64,000 bases of DNA from positions 1-64,000 of the forward strand of contig VJOU01000007.1 of the NCBI GenBank assembly GCA_007050995.1, given 5' to 3'. Both the position numbers and the translations under genes were made by a program. The stretch is from Glycocaulis profundi. Its GTDB lineage: Bacteria; Pseudomonadota; Alphaproteobacteria; Caulobacterales; Maricaulaceae. Below, one piece after another: positions 41,154 to 50,024 of this stretch. Every line of letters starts with the position of its first letter. Positions within the stretch are counted from its first letter, which is position 1. The notes under the pieces were generated by a model. That model was not told the DNA's origin. It did not search any database and worked only from the letters and a program-made list of their open reading frames with translations.

Positions 41154-44100
41154 CCCTTTCGGACATCGCCGTCAGGAGGCCCATGATCGCCTTCGTGGCG
41201 AGCGCGCTGATCGTGGTGTTCGGAATTCTGGGCCTGCGCGACCTGCCCCTTCGCGAGTTGCCCGACGTGGACAGGCCCATCGTGTCGGTCAGCGCCGACT
41301 TCCCCGGAGCGAATGCCGAGGTGGTCGAAAACCGCGTGACCGAGCCGATCGAAGCGCGCCTGTCGGGCATTGACGGCATTGAGGAGATCAACTCCAGTTC
41401 CCGCGACGGTTCATCTCGCATCCGCATCACCTTCAGTCTGAGCCGGGATCTCGAGGCCGCTGCGAACGACGTGCGCGACGCGGTCTCCCAGGCCCGCCGC
41501 CAGCTTCCCCCCGAAGTGGAGGAAGTGCTGGTCAACAAGCAGGATTCCGACGCGCGGCCCTTCCTCTGGTACAATCTCATGTCCCAGGACATGACCGCCG
41601 AGGAACTGACCGACTACGCCGACCGCTTCCTGGTCGACCGCTTCACGGTCATCGACGGGATCACCCGCGTCCAGATTGGCGGCAACCGCCGCTACGCGAT
41701 GCGCATCTGGCTCGATCCGCAGGCCATGGCGGCGCGTCAGATCACCGTGAGCGACATCGAGCAGGCCCTGATCGCGGAAAACGTCGAGGTTCCGGGCGGG
41801 TCTCTGGAGACCTCCGGCACCCAGATGACGGTGCGCGTGGAGCGTCTGTTCTCCGATCCTGAAAGTTTCGCCCGCCTGCCCATCCGCACCACCGAGGAGG
41901 GGCACGTCATCCGCCTTGGCGAGCTGGCCGACGTGGAGCTGTCCGCCGAAGAGCCGCGTGCGCTGTTCCGGGGCAACCAGCAGAACATGATCGGGCTCGG
42001 CTTCGTGCGGCAGAGCCAGTCCAACGCGGTCGAGGTCGCCCAGGCGATCCACCGCGAGATGGACCGCGTGCGGCCCCAGATCCCTCAGGGCATCGAGGTG
42101 ATCAACGCCTCGGACGACACCGTCTTCATCCGCGATTCCATCCGCGAGGTCTGGATCACCCTGGCCATCGCGGCGACGCTCGTGGTGCTGGTGATCTATC
42201 TGTTCCTGGGCAGTTTCCGCTCGGCCGTGATCCCCGCCGTCGTGGTGCCCGTGTGTCTGACGGGCACGTTCGCGGTGCTGGCCGCCTTCGGATTTTCGAT
42301 CAACCTGCTGACGCTTCTGGCGCTCGTGCTGGCCATCGGACTGGTGGTGGACGACTCCATCGTGGTGGTGGAGAACATCCAGCGCCGGGTCGATCTGGGC
42401 GAGCCGAAGATCACCGCGGCGCTGATGGGCGGCCGGCAGGTCTTCTTCGCCGTCGTGGCCACCACCGCGACGCTGGTGGCGGTGTTCCTGCCGCTCATCT
42501 TCCTGCCGGGCATGATCGGCCGGATATTCACCGAGCTGGCCGTGGCGATCTCGGGCGCGGTGGTGCTTTCCAGTCTCGTGGCGCTGACCCTGTCGCCGAT
42601 GATGGCCTCCAAGCTGGCCAAGCCCAGCCTCAACGCGAGAGGCCCTGCGCGCTGGGTCGAGATCGCCACCCGCAAGACGCGCAACAGCTATCTGGACTCG
42701 CTGGCCCTCATCCTGAAGGCGCCGTGGGTGATCGTGCCCCTGATCGTCGTGGCCATAGGCGGCTCGGGCTTCATCTTCAGCCAGCTGCCCAATGAACTGA
42801 CGCCCGAAGAGGACCGCGGCAGCTTCGCGGGCCGGTTCAGCGCGGCCGAGGGCTCCAGCTTCGAATACACCGCCCAGCAGGCCCGTGAAGCCGAAGCCAT
42901 TTTGATGGACTACGTGGACTCGGGCGAGCTGGGCCGCGTGCTGCTGGTCGTGCCCGGCTGGGGCGGCGGCAGCGGAGACTTCTCCGGCGGCATGCTGATC
43001 GGCACGTTGACGCCCTGGACCGAGCGGCGTCCGGGCCAGGAGATCGTCAACGAGGTCAATGAGCGCCTGGGCGAGCTGACGGGCCTGCGCGCCTTCGTTT
43101 CCATGCGTTCTTCGCTGGGTGGGGGCGGCGGCGGCGGGGACGATCTGTCCATCGTCATCCAGGGCCCTGAATACGATCAGATCAACGCCGAGGCGGACGC
43201 CCTGATCGAGGCCATCGAACGCGGCAATCCCAACCTGCAGCGCGCGCGCAAGGACTATGAGCCCACCAGCCCGCGCGTGGTCGTGGAAGTGGACCGCGAA
43301 CGGGCCGCGGCGCTGGGCGTCTCGGTCGCGGACGTGGGCCGGACGCTGCAGACCCATCTGGGCTCGCGCCGGGTCGGCCAGTTCATCGACCGGGGCGAGG
43401 CCTACAACGTCATCACCGAGAACCGCCAGGCCCAGCGCGGCAGCCAGAGCGATCTGGAGACCCTGTACGTGCGCTCGCGCAATGGCGAGCTGATCCCGCT
43501 GTCCAATCTGGTCAGCGTGCGCGAGACCGGCGAGGCTTCCAGCCGCAACCGGGTGAACCGGCAGCGCTCGATCACCGTTTCTGCAACCCTCATGGACGGC
43601 TACACGCTGGGCGAGGCCATCGAGTGGCTTGACGGCTACACCGCCGTGAACCTGCCGCCGGACATGGGCACGCAGTATGTGGGCAGCGCGCGCGATTTCC
43701 TGGAATCGAGCGACGCGATCTTCTTCGCCTTCGGCATGGCGCTGCTGATCGTGTTCCTGGTGCTGGCCGCGCAGTTTGAAAGCTTCATTCAGCCGCTGGT
43801 GATCATGCTGACCGTGCCGCTGGCGGTCGCGGGCGGATTGTTCGGGCTCTACATGGCTGGATCGAGTCTGAACATCTATTCCCAGATCGGATTGATCATC
43901 CTGATCGGGCTGGCCGCGAAGAACGGCATCCTGATCGTGGAGTTCGCCAATCAGATCCGTGAGGAGGGCAAGTCGGTCATGGAGGCCACGCTCGAGGCCG
44001 CCGAGACTCGCTTCCGCCCGATCCTGATGACCGGGATCTCCACCGCCATCGGCGCGCTGCCGCTGGTGATCGCGTCCGGGCCGGGTTCGGAAAGCCGGGT

Positions 44101-44299
44101 GACCATCGGGGTGGTGATCTTCACCGGCGTGATGGTGGCCACCCTGTTCACCCTGTTCGTGGTGCCCACCGCCTACGGCGTGTTCGGCAAGTACACCAAG
44201 ACCCCCAACTGGGTGTCGCGCCAGCTCAGGAAAGAGCGCGAAGAGCGGCTCGAGGAAGAGCAGGGCTACACTGACCCTGCGAGCCAGCCGGCGGAGTAG
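41150..44299 (+). CDS. RND efflux pump, HAE1 type (second system)
   Basis: A 1049-residue, 12-helix transporter starting MTLSDIAVRRPMIAFVASAL. The Asp pair of the proton relay is in AIGLVVDDSIVVVENIQRRV and the Lys in IGLAAKNGILIVEFANQIRE. A glycine run (SLGGGGGGGDDL) sits in the second porter loop. The C-terminal tail is strongly charged. ATGA overlap with the adaptor. No outer-membrane factor gene follows, so the system probably borrows a TolC-like channel, perhaps the one at 22711-24150. Confidence 0.93.
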   Translation: MTLSDIAVRRPMIAFVASALIVVFGILGLRDLPLRELPDVDRPIVSVSADFPGANAEVVENRVTEPIEARLSGIDGIEEINSSSRDGSSRIRITFSLSRDLEAAANDVRDAVSQARRQLPPEVEEVLVNKQDSDARPFLWYNLMSQDMTAEELTDYADRFLVDRFTVIDGITRVQIGGNRRYAMRIWLDPQAMAARQITVSDIEQALIAENVEVPGGSLETSGTQMTVRVERLFSDPESFARLPIRTTEEGHVIRLGELADVELSAEEPRALFRGNQQNMIGLGFVRQSQSNAVEVAQAIHREMDRVRPQIPQGIEVINASDDTVFIRDSIREVWITLAIAATLVVLVIYLFLGSFRSAVIPAVVVPVCLTGTFAVLAAFGFSINLLTLLALVLAIGLVVDDSIVVVENIQRRVDLGEPKITAALMGGRQVFFAVVATTATLVAVFLPLIFLPGMIGRIFTELAVAISGAVVLSSLVALTLSPMMASKLAKPSLNARGPARWVEIATRKTRNSYLDSLALILKAPWVIVPLIVVAIGGSGFIFSQLPNELTPEEDRGSFAGRFSAAEGSSFEYTAQQAREAEAILMDYVDSGELGRVLLVVPGWGGGSGDFSGGMLIGTLTPWTERRPGQEIVNEVNERLGELTGLRAFVSMRSSLGGGGGGGDDLSIVIQGPEYDQINAEADALIEAIERGNPNLQRARKDYEPTSPRVVVEVDRERAAALGVSVADVGRTLQTHLGSRRVGQFIDRGEAYNVITENRQAQRGSQSDLETLYVRSRNGELIPLSNLVSVRETGEASSRNRVNRQRSITVSATLMDGYTLGEAIEWLDGYTAVNLPPDMGTQYVGSARDFLESSDAIFFAFGMALLIVFLVLAAQFESFIQPLVIMLTVPLAVAGGLFGLYMAGSSLNIYSQIGLIILIGLAAKNGILIVEFANQIREEGKSVMEATLEAAETRFRPILMTGISTAIGALPLVIASGPGSESRVTIGVVIFTGVMVATLFTLFVVPTAYGVFGKYTKTPNWVSRQLRKEREERLEEEQGYTDPASQPAE

Positions 44300-44302
44300 G
44301 CC

Positions 44303-44776
44303 TCAGCGGGCGGTCTCCACGGCCAGGAAGGCGATCAGCGCGTCGCGGTCCTCCTCGGACCGCAGGCCCGCGAAGCTCATCCGGTTGCCCGGCAGGTAGG
44401 TGCGCGGATTGGCGAGCCAGTCGTCCAGTTCCTCGGTGCTCCACGCGAAATCCGCCGACTGCAGGGCCGGGGAGTAGGGGAAGCCCTCCGCCGTTCCGAC
44501 CTCGCGGCCGAACATGCCGTGCAGGTTGGGGCCGACCCGATGGCGTCCGCCTTCGGAGATGGTGTGGCAGGCCGCGCAGCGGCGGAAGAGCTGGCGGCCC
44601 TGATCGATGTCCGCGCTCAGATAAGGCTCTCCGAACCCGGCCAGGATCGCGCGGGCTTCCTCTGCGCTCGCGGTCGACTGAGGCGCGCCGCCGTGGGTGG
44701 CGGGAGTCGGGCCGTCATCGCCGCAGGCGGCGAGCAGAAGGCCTGAAGCGATCAGCAGGGGGAGGGCGGCGCGCAT
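44303..44776 (-). CDS. c-type cytochrome lipoprotein
   Basis: 157 residues from the ATG at 44776, where the lipoprotein signal begins (ALPLLIASGLLLAACGDD; Cys at the lipobox LAAC). A single heme site CAACH follows (FRRCAACHTISEGGRHRVGP), with the axial Met in GNRMSFAGL, as in class I cytochrome c of the mitochondrial c2 type. It is a membrane-tethered electron carrier facing the periplasm. It converges on the RND pump gene with a 3-base gap. A longer reading starts at 44836 but would bury the signal. Confidence 0.88.
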   Translation of the reverse strand: MRAALPLLIASGLLLAACGDDGPTPATHGGAPQSTASAEEARAILAGFGEPYLSADIDQGRQLFRRCAACHTISEGGRHRVGPNLHGMFGREVGTAEGFPYSPALQSADFAWSTEELDDWLANPRTYLPGNRMSFAGLRSEEDRDALIAFLAVETAR

Positions 44777-44832
44777 GAGGACTCCATCAAGGCGGGTTCG
44801 GCCTGATGGGGTAGCCTTCGCCCGCCGCGCGA

Positions 44833-45810
44833 TCAACGGACGAGTTGCCGCGCCTTGCGGGACGGAGCGTGAAGCGGCGCGGCGCGGACGCGCGCCCGCT
44901 CCAGCGGCTCGCCGGTCAGCGCGTCGTGCAGGGCGGGGATGAAGGGCCGGCCGGTGCGGCGGGACATCAGGACGACCGGCAGCCGTCCCGGCTGGCAGAG
45001 CCAGCGCGCGCCCCAGGCGTAGAAGGCCAGCATGGGCTGATAGAGCGCCCGTCCGGCCTCGGTGCGGTGGTATTCGTGCCGGGCCGGGCGTTCCTGATAG
45101 AGGCGGCGTTCGAGCAGGCCGTCGGCGATGAGCCGTTCGAGCCGCTCGGCGAGGACGCTGGTGGACACTTCGATGGACTCCATGAAGCCGTCAAAGCGCG
45201 TCACCCCGAAGAAGCTCGCCGTGACGATCTGGTTGGTCCAGTAGCTGCCGATGGTCTCGAGCGCGAGGTCCATGGGCGCGGTGTCCGCCGCGCCGCCCGC
45301 GACCACCGCCCGTGACTGTCGCCGCCTGACTCCGCGCATGGCGGGAGCATGATCGATGCCCGGCCCGGGGATGGCCTCCACGTCCCGCGCGGTCAGCGCG
45401 CGGGCGGGGTCGGCGGGATCGGACATGACCGGTTCCACCGTCCTGCCGTCCGTGCGCTGGACGATGCGGATGGCGTGGCGGGGATGGAAGTCCCGCGACC
45501 AGGTCTGCTCCCACAGATTGACCGTGATGCCGACCATGAACAGGTCGCGGCCCATGGCGGTGAGCAGGTAGTCATGGCGGGGGGGATGGCTCTGATAGGC
45601 CACGCGGTCGTACAGCCCGGCCTCGCACAGCGTCCGCAGTCTGCGCGCCAGCACCGAGCGGGCGATGCCCAGACGGTTCAGCCAGTCGTCGAAGCGCTTC
45701 GCCCCGCGGAAGGATTCACGCAGGATCAGCATGGTCCAGCCGTCGCCGACCACGTCCAGCGCGTGGGCGACAGGATTATTCTGGATCATCAGCGTGCGTT
45801 GATCGCGCAT
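44833..45810 (-). CDS. Tandem HxlR-type winged-helix transcriptional regulator
   Basis: 325 residues from the ATG at 45810, preceded by GGGGAGCGGGG; a GTG at 45837 would add nine. Two complete HxlR domains lie in one chain. Domain 1 (about 8-105) has DVVGDGWTMLILRESFRGAK and SVLARRLRTLCEAGLYDRVA. Domain 2 (about 180-275) has ETIGSYWTNQIVTASFFGVT and SVLAERLERLIADGLLERRL. Single HxlR proteins dimerise to bind DNA, so this chain may be a covalent pseudo-dimer. Domain linkers of about 70 residues are unassigned. The target is unknown. The upstream gap holds tRNA-Thr 86 bases away. Confidence 0.88.
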   Translation of the reverse strand: MRDQRTLMIQNNPVAHALDVVGDGWTMLILRESFRGAKRFDDWLNRLGIARSVLARRLRTLCEAGLYDRVAYQSHPPRHDYLLTAMGRDLFMVGITVNLWEQTWSRDFHPRHAIRIVQRTDGRTVEPVMSDPADPARALTARDVEAIPGPGIDHAPAMRGVRRRQSRAVVAGGAADTAPMDLALETIGSYWTNQIVTASFFGVTRFDGFMESIEVSTSVLAERLERLIADGLLERRLYQERPARHEYHRTEAGRALYQPMLAFYAWGARWLCQPGRLPVVLMSRRTGRPFIPALHDALTGEPLERARVRAAPLHAPSRKARQLVR

Positions 45811-45895
45811 CCCCGCTCCCCAACCCGTTGAATCCACTATGGGACCAATTCGGCTCGCAGGGGAAACGCCTTACGTAAATTTAATGAACAAAGCG

Positions 45896-45971
45896 TGGTG
45901 CCGGCTGAGGGACTTGAACCCCCGACCTTCGGTTTACAAAACCGCTGCTCTACCAACTGAGCTAAGCCGGC
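45896..45971 (-). tRNA. tRNA-Thr(UGU)
   Basis: The minus strand folds into a full cloverleaf: acceptor GCCGGCT, D-arm AGCTCAGTTGGTAGAGC, anticodon arm GCGGT-TTTGTAA-ACCG giving anticodon TGT, T-arm with GGTTCAAGTCC, acceptor partner AGCCGGC, discriminator A and encoded CCA. It reads ACA (and probably other ACN) codons for threonine. It stands between the HxlR regulator and metG. Confidence 0.97.
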
Positions 45972-46108
45972 CTCTGGCGCGGGCCGACTGATACGCCACC
46001 GCGCGCGCGGCGCGCAAGCGCCCGGCGCTGGAAATAATGGGCTTGCCGGTTTTCCTGCGCCCGGCGCACGGCTATGTCTGCGCGGCAATCATTCGCGAGA
46101 GGACGAGC

Positions 46109-47818
46109 ATGGCCCGCATCCTGATCACCAGCGCGCTGCCCTACATCAACGGCGTCAAGCATCTGGGCAATCTGGCGGGGTCCATGCTGCCCGCGGACGT
46201 GCACGCCCGCTTCATGCGCGCGAAGGGTCACGAGGTGCTGGCGATCTGCGCGACCGACGAGCACGGCACGCCCGCCGAGCTGGCCGCCGCAAAGGCGGGT
46301 CAGGACGTGAAGGCCTATTGCGACGAGCAGCACGAGGTCCAGCGCAGGGTGGGCGAGGCGTTCGGCCTGTCCTGGGACTATTTCGGCCGCACCTCCTCGC
46401 GCCAGAACGCGGAGCTGACCCAGCATTTCGCCGAGGTGCTGGAATCCAAGGGCCTGATCGCGGAGGTCACCGAGCAGCAGGTCTATTCCATCGATGACGG
46501 ACGCTTCCTGCCCGACCGATACGTGGAGGGGACCTGCCCCAACTGCGGACATGAGAAGGCGCGCGGCGACCAGTGCGACAACTGCGGCAAGCTGCTGGAT
46601 CCGGTCGATCTCATAGAGCCGTATTCGGCCATCTCGGGCTCGCGCAATCTCGAGGTCCGCGACACGCGCAATCTCCAGCTCAAGCAGACCGTGATGGAGC
46701 CGCGCATCCGCGCGTGGGTGGACGCCGCGCAGGGCTGGCCGCCGCTGGCGAAATCCATCGCCTACAAATGGCTCGACGAGGGCCTGCGCGACCGCACCAT
46801 CACGCGCGACCTGAGCTGGGGCGTGCGGGTGACGAAGGACGGCGAGCCGCGCGAGGGCTTCGAGAACAAGGTCTTTTATGTCTGGTTCGATGCGCCCATC
46901 GGCTACATCGCCGCGACCGCGGAATGGGCCGAGGCGACGGGCGGGGACTGGGAGCGCTGGTGGCGGTCCGACAAGGGCGCGGAGGACGTGCGCTACGTCC
47001 AGTTCATGGGCAAAGACAACGTCGCCTTCCACACCGTCAGCTTCCCCGCGACCATTCTGGGCTCGGAAGAGCCGTGGAAGACGGTGGACCGGCTGAAGGC
47101 CTTCAACTGGCTGAACTGGTATGGCGGCAAGTTCTCCACCTCCGAGAACCGGGGCGTGTTCATGGACCAGGCGCTGGACCTGCTGCCGGCGGACTATTGG
47201 CGCTGGTATCTGGTCGCGAACGCGCCTGAGAGCAGCGACACCCAGTTCACCTGGGAGCACTTCCAGGGGACGGTGAACAAGGACCTGGCCGACGTTCTGG
47301 GCAATTTCGTCAATCGCATCCTGCGCTTCGGCGCCTCGCGCTTCGACGGCCACATTCCCAAGGGCGGCGAGCCGGGCGAAGCCGAGCGCTGGCTTTATGA
47401 CGAGGTGGAGACGCGGCTGGCGGCCATCGCGGCCCATCACGAGGCTATGGACTATCGCAAGGCCGCCGCCGAGACCCGCGCCCTGTGGGCGGCGGGCAAT
47501 GAATACCTGACGAAGGCCGAGCCCTGGACCCATTTCAAGACTGATCCCGAGCGCGCCGCGCTGGGCGTGCGCACGGGGGTCAATCTGTGCCGTCTGTTCG
47601 CCATGGTCTCCGCGCCGATCCTGCCGTTCACGTCCGCGAAGATCCTCGACGCGCTGGGGCTGGCCCATGAAGACCTGCACTGGCCCGAGGCGAGCGCGGA
47701 AGAGGTGCTGACCGCGCTCCAGCCGGGCCGCCCCTTCACCCCGCCCGACGTCTTGTTCCGCAAGATCGAGGACGAGCAGGTGGCGGAGTGGACCGAGCGC
47801 TTCGGCGGCGAGGGATAG
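46109..47818 (+). CDS. metG: Methionyl-tRNA synthetase
   Basis: 569 residues from the ATG at 46109, giving the expected start [20 protein letters not shown]. The HIGH-type signature is HLGN (19-22), and a four-Cys zinc knuckle is at Cys143, 146, 156, 159. The KMSKS-type loop is KFSTSENRG. It charges tRNA-Met for initiation and elongation. The protein ends soon after the anticodon-binding helical domain and lacks the C-terminal tRNA-binding/dimerisation domain, as in short-form MetRS. Unrelated in function to the flanking genes. Confidence 0.96.
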   Translation: MARILITSALPYINGVKHLGNLAGSMLPADVHARFMRAKGHEVLAICATDEHGTPAELAAAKAGQDVKAYCDEQHEVQRRVGEAFGLSWDYFGRTSSRQNAELTQHFAEVLESKGLIAEVTEQQVYSIDDGRFLPDRYVEGTCPNCGHEKARGDQCDNCGKLLDPVDLIEPYSAISGSRNLEVRDTRNLQLKQTVMEPRIRAWVDAAQGWPPLAKSIAYKWLDEGLRDRTITRDLSWGVRVTKDGEPREGFENKVFYVWFDAPIGYIAATAEWAEATGGDWERWWRSDKGAEDVRYVQFMGKDNVAFHTVSFPATILGSEEPWKTVDRLKAFNWLNWYGGKFSTSENRGVFMDQALDLLPADYWRWYLVANAPESSDTQFTWEHFQGTVNKDLADVLGNFVNRILRFGASRFDGHIPKGGEPGEAERWLYDEVETRLAAIAAHHEAMDYRKAAAETRALWAAGNEYLTKAEPWTHFKTDPERAALGVRTGVNLCRLFAMVSAPILPFTSAKILDALGLAHEDLHWPEASAEEVLTALQPGRPFTPPDVLFRKIEDEQVAEWTERFGGEG

Positions 47819-47893
47819 AGCCCGCGTTTCACGACATGGTCTGAGGCGTCCCGGAGCATGGTGGACCATGTTCTGGGTTGGCTGAGACAAAAT

Positions 47894-47926
47894 ACTTTGA
47901 ATAGCAAAGTTATTGGTGTATCCAAT
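47894..47926. promoter_or_regulatory. AT-rich promoter patch with two adjacent inverted repeats
   Basis: ACTTTG-AATAG-CAAAGT (47894-47910) is followed at once by ATTGG-TGTAT-CCAAT (47912-47926), each with a 5-base spacer. The patch stands out in this GC-rich region. A 14-base palindrome CATGGTGGACCATG lies at 47857-47870. They precede the small membrane-protein gene and may form its promoter/operator. Confidence 0.35.
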
Positions 47927-47968
47927 CGGCAGGCGCCCGCCCGGGCGCGTGGCCTGAGGAGATGCGCC

Positions 47969-48577
47969 ATGGACCTGAAATCTCAGCTTCTCGCCGAACG
48001 TCTCGGCGCCTATGCCCGCCTGCGCGGCGGTTTCCCCATCGTGCTGGCGGGGATGGTCTTCTGGCTCGCCATGGCGGCGGGCGGGGCGGTGATGGAGCCG
48101 ATCCCGCTGCTGCAGGCCGCGTTCGGCGGCTCGGGCCTGATCTTCCCGCTCGCGCTGGGGCTGGCCTGGGCGTTCGGCATCCCGTTCCTGAAGGACCGCA
48201 CGGCGGTCAGCCCGGTGCTGATCCCGGCCTTCGTGTCCATGCTGCTGTTCTGGCCGATGGTGTTCATCGCGGTGGCCGAGGCGAGCGCGGGGGTCGTGCT
48301 GTGCCTTCTGGCCATCGGGCTGTCGATCCACTGGCCGGTGATCGGGTGGAGCTATGGCCGGGCCGCGCCCTTCTGCGCCCACGCCATCGCGCGGGCCGGG
48401 CTGGTGTTCGCGATCTTTTACGCCTTCCCCGATCAGCGCTTCACCCTGATCCCGCTGGCGGTCGCGGCGGTCTATGGGGCGAGCGCGCTGTTCGTGTGGG
48501 CGGACTCCGGCCGGGTGGCGCGGCGTCTGGGCATCGCTGCGCCGGGGATCAAGGCGGCACTGCCCGCCGCGGCGTGA
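47969..48577 (+). CDS. Multi-pass membrane protein of unknown function
   Basis: 202 residues from the ATG at 47969 with AGGAG 8 bases upstream. Six or so hydrophobic helices: FPIVLAGMVFWLAMAAGGAV, AAFGGSGLIFPLALGLAWAF, SPVLIPAFVSMLLFWPMVFI, AEASAGVVLCLLAIGLSIHW, AIARAGLVFAIFYAF and FTLIPLAVAAVYGASALFVW. It resembles the DUF7010-type membrane proteins, but I am not sure. No catalytic motif is visible. It converges on plsC with a 4-base gap. Confidence 0.65.
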   Translation: MDLKSQLLAERLGAYARLRGGFPIVLAGMVFWLAMAAGGAVMEPIPLLQAAFGGSGLIFPLALGLAWAFGIPFLKDRTAVSPVLIPAFVSMLLFWPMVFIAVAEASAGVVLCLLAIGLSIHWPVIGWSYGRAAPFCAHAIARAGLVFAIFYAFPDQRFTLIPLAVAAVYGASALFVWADSGRVARRLGIAAPGIKAALPAAA

Positions 48578-48581
48578 GGAG

Positions 48582-49304
48582 TCAGGCGGGGCGCTCAGCG
48601 CGCCCTTCCGCCAGCAGAGCGGCGGTGCGGGTCTCGATGGCGGCCTCCAGCGCGCGGGTGAAGGCGCGTCCGTCCTCGCCGGGAGGGATGGGAGGCAGGA
48701 TCTCGATGACCGCGCGGCCGGGATTGAGCTCCCATTCCTGACGCGGCCAGAACAGGCCCAGATTGGTGGCAACCGGCACCACGGGACGGTCCAGCTCGCG
48801 GGCCAGCTTCCACGCCCCCAGCCGGTAGCGGTGTTTCTCGTCCACCCTGGCCAGATGGCCCTCGGGGAAGATCAGCACGTCTCGCTCCGCCGCGCGCAGG
48901 CGTTCGAGGCTTTTGTTCAGGGCGCCGTTTTCGCCTTTGCCGCTGCCAGTGTCGATGACCACCGCCTCGGCCTGTTCGAGGATGAAGCCGATGAGCGGGA
49001 ATCTGTGCAGGTGGTCGCCGATCACATAGCCCAGATCGGCATGGCGCGAGACTAGGCAGATCGCGTCGCCGTAGGACTGGTGCTTGGAGGCGACCACCGC
49101 CGGGCCGGTCCCGCGCAGATGCTCCAGTCCGCGCACCTCCAGCCTCACCCCGCACACCCGCATCCAGCCGGTTATGGCTCGGGTGTAGAGCCACAGCCCC
49201 CCCACGATGGGGCGGCGGCCCGGCAGCAGGCCCAGCCCGGCGCACACGAAGGCCATGAAGCCCGACAGGCCCCAGAAGCCGGTATGGAAGACATGCCGTC
49301 TCAG
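48582..49304 (-). CDS. plsC: 1-acyl-sn-glycerol-3-phosphate acyltransferase (PlsC family) with non-canonical start
   Basis: A lysophosphatidic-acid acyltransferase of phospholipid synthesis at the inner membrane. The catalytic HX4D motif is in VVASKHQSYGDAICL, the glycerol-phosphate motif in DVLIFPEGHLARVDEKH, and VVPVATNLGLFW is the fourth block. An N-terminal membrane helix (FWGLSGFMAFVCAGLGLLPG) is expected. No ATG, GTG or TTG lies in frame near the proper N-terminus. A CTG at 49304 has GAAAGGA 8 bases before it and gives 240 residues; ATT at 49313 is possible. An ATG at 49256 would cut into the helix (224 residues). The open frame upstream of 49313 is not family-like. Confidence 0.8.
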   Translation of the reverse strand: MRRHVFHTGFWGLSGFMAFVCAGLGLLPGRRPIVGGLWLYTRAITGWMRVCGVRLEVRGLEHLRGTGPAVVASKHQSYGDAICLVSRHADLGYVIGDHLHRFPLIGFILEQAEAVVIDTGSGKGENGALNKSLERLRAAERDVLIFPEGHLARVDEKHRYRLGAWKLARELDRPVVPVATNLGLFWPRQEWELNPGRAVIEILPPIPPGEDGRAFTRALEAAIETRTAALLAEGRAERPA

Positions 49305-49460
49305 CGCTGAAATCCTTTCACACCGTTCACCTGTGAGGAGACTACACCGCGCCGGGGCGGGGCCATCAAGTTCGCGCGAGCGAAGCGCTGTTAAGGGATC
49401 AGCACTTCCCCTCTCAGGAGAGTTGGGGCAGGGTGCGGCCTTCATGTCTGCGGAGCCCGC

Positions 49461-50024
49461 TTGATCGACACGACCCTTTCCCGGCCCTCGGCCCGCGCGC
49501 GCCTCAAGCGCGCCACCGATGTGGTCCATCAGCGGCTGGAAACCCGCATCGACGCCATTGCACGACTGGCCGACCCCGCCAGGCGGGGCGATCTGGTGCG
49601 CCGGTTCGCCTGCCTGCAGCTTCCCGCGGGCGCAGCCCTGAACGGGGAGCTGGGCGCGGTCGAGGGGCTGGACGCGGGCGCGCGGACCGACCGGGCGCGC
49701 TTCTTCGCCCCCGGCGCGGCGGGGCAGGCGGATTTCCCCCGTCCCGCGAGCCGCTGCGAGGCGCTGGGCATGCTCTACGTGCTGGAAGGCTCCACGCTGG
49801 GCGGGCGGCACATTCTCAACAGCCTCGCCCGGCAGGGCGTGAGCGACGCGGCGCTGAATTTCCTCGACCCCTATGGCGATCAGACCGGGCCGCGCTGGCG
49901 GGCCTTTCTCGACGTGCTGGAGCGTGAGGTGGGCGAGGACGAAACCCGGATGACCCAGGCCGAGCAGGGCGCGTGCCGCGCGTTCCGCCATGCCGAAACG
50001 ATCCTGTGCGGAGAGCCGGCATGA
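49461..50024 (+). CDS. bphO: Biliverdin-producing heme oxygenase (BphO)
   Basis: A 187-residue heme oxygenase that opens heme to biliverdin, the phytochrome chromophore. The proximal His23 is in ATDVVHQRLETRID, and the distal-helix family motif is ALGMLYVLEGSTLGGRHI. The start is a TTG (49461) with GGAG six bases upstream; a seven-codon minigene (ATG 49444) ends on its TGA across the same bases (TTGA). The stop overlaps the phytochrome ATG (ATGA), so chromophore and apoprotein are co-translated. Confidence 0.93.
   Translation: MIDTTLSRPSARARLKRATDVVHQRLETRIDAIARLADPARRGDLVRRFACLQLPAGAALNGELGAVEGLDAGARTDRARFFAPGAAGQADFPRPASRCEALGMLYVLEGSTLGGRHILNSLARQGVSDAALNFLDPYGDQTGPRWRAFLDVLEREVGEDETRMTQAEQGACRAFRHAETILCGEPA

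Noticed and set aside
43114-43140. Glycine-codon run in the second RND pump as a possible repeat instability
   Set aside because: It is short, in frame and in a loop; nothing suggests disruption.
45962-48772. A 936-codon minus-strand frame spanning metG and the membrane-protein gene
   Set aside because: It is antisense to metG, whose motifs are unmistakable, and it runs into the tRNA gene.
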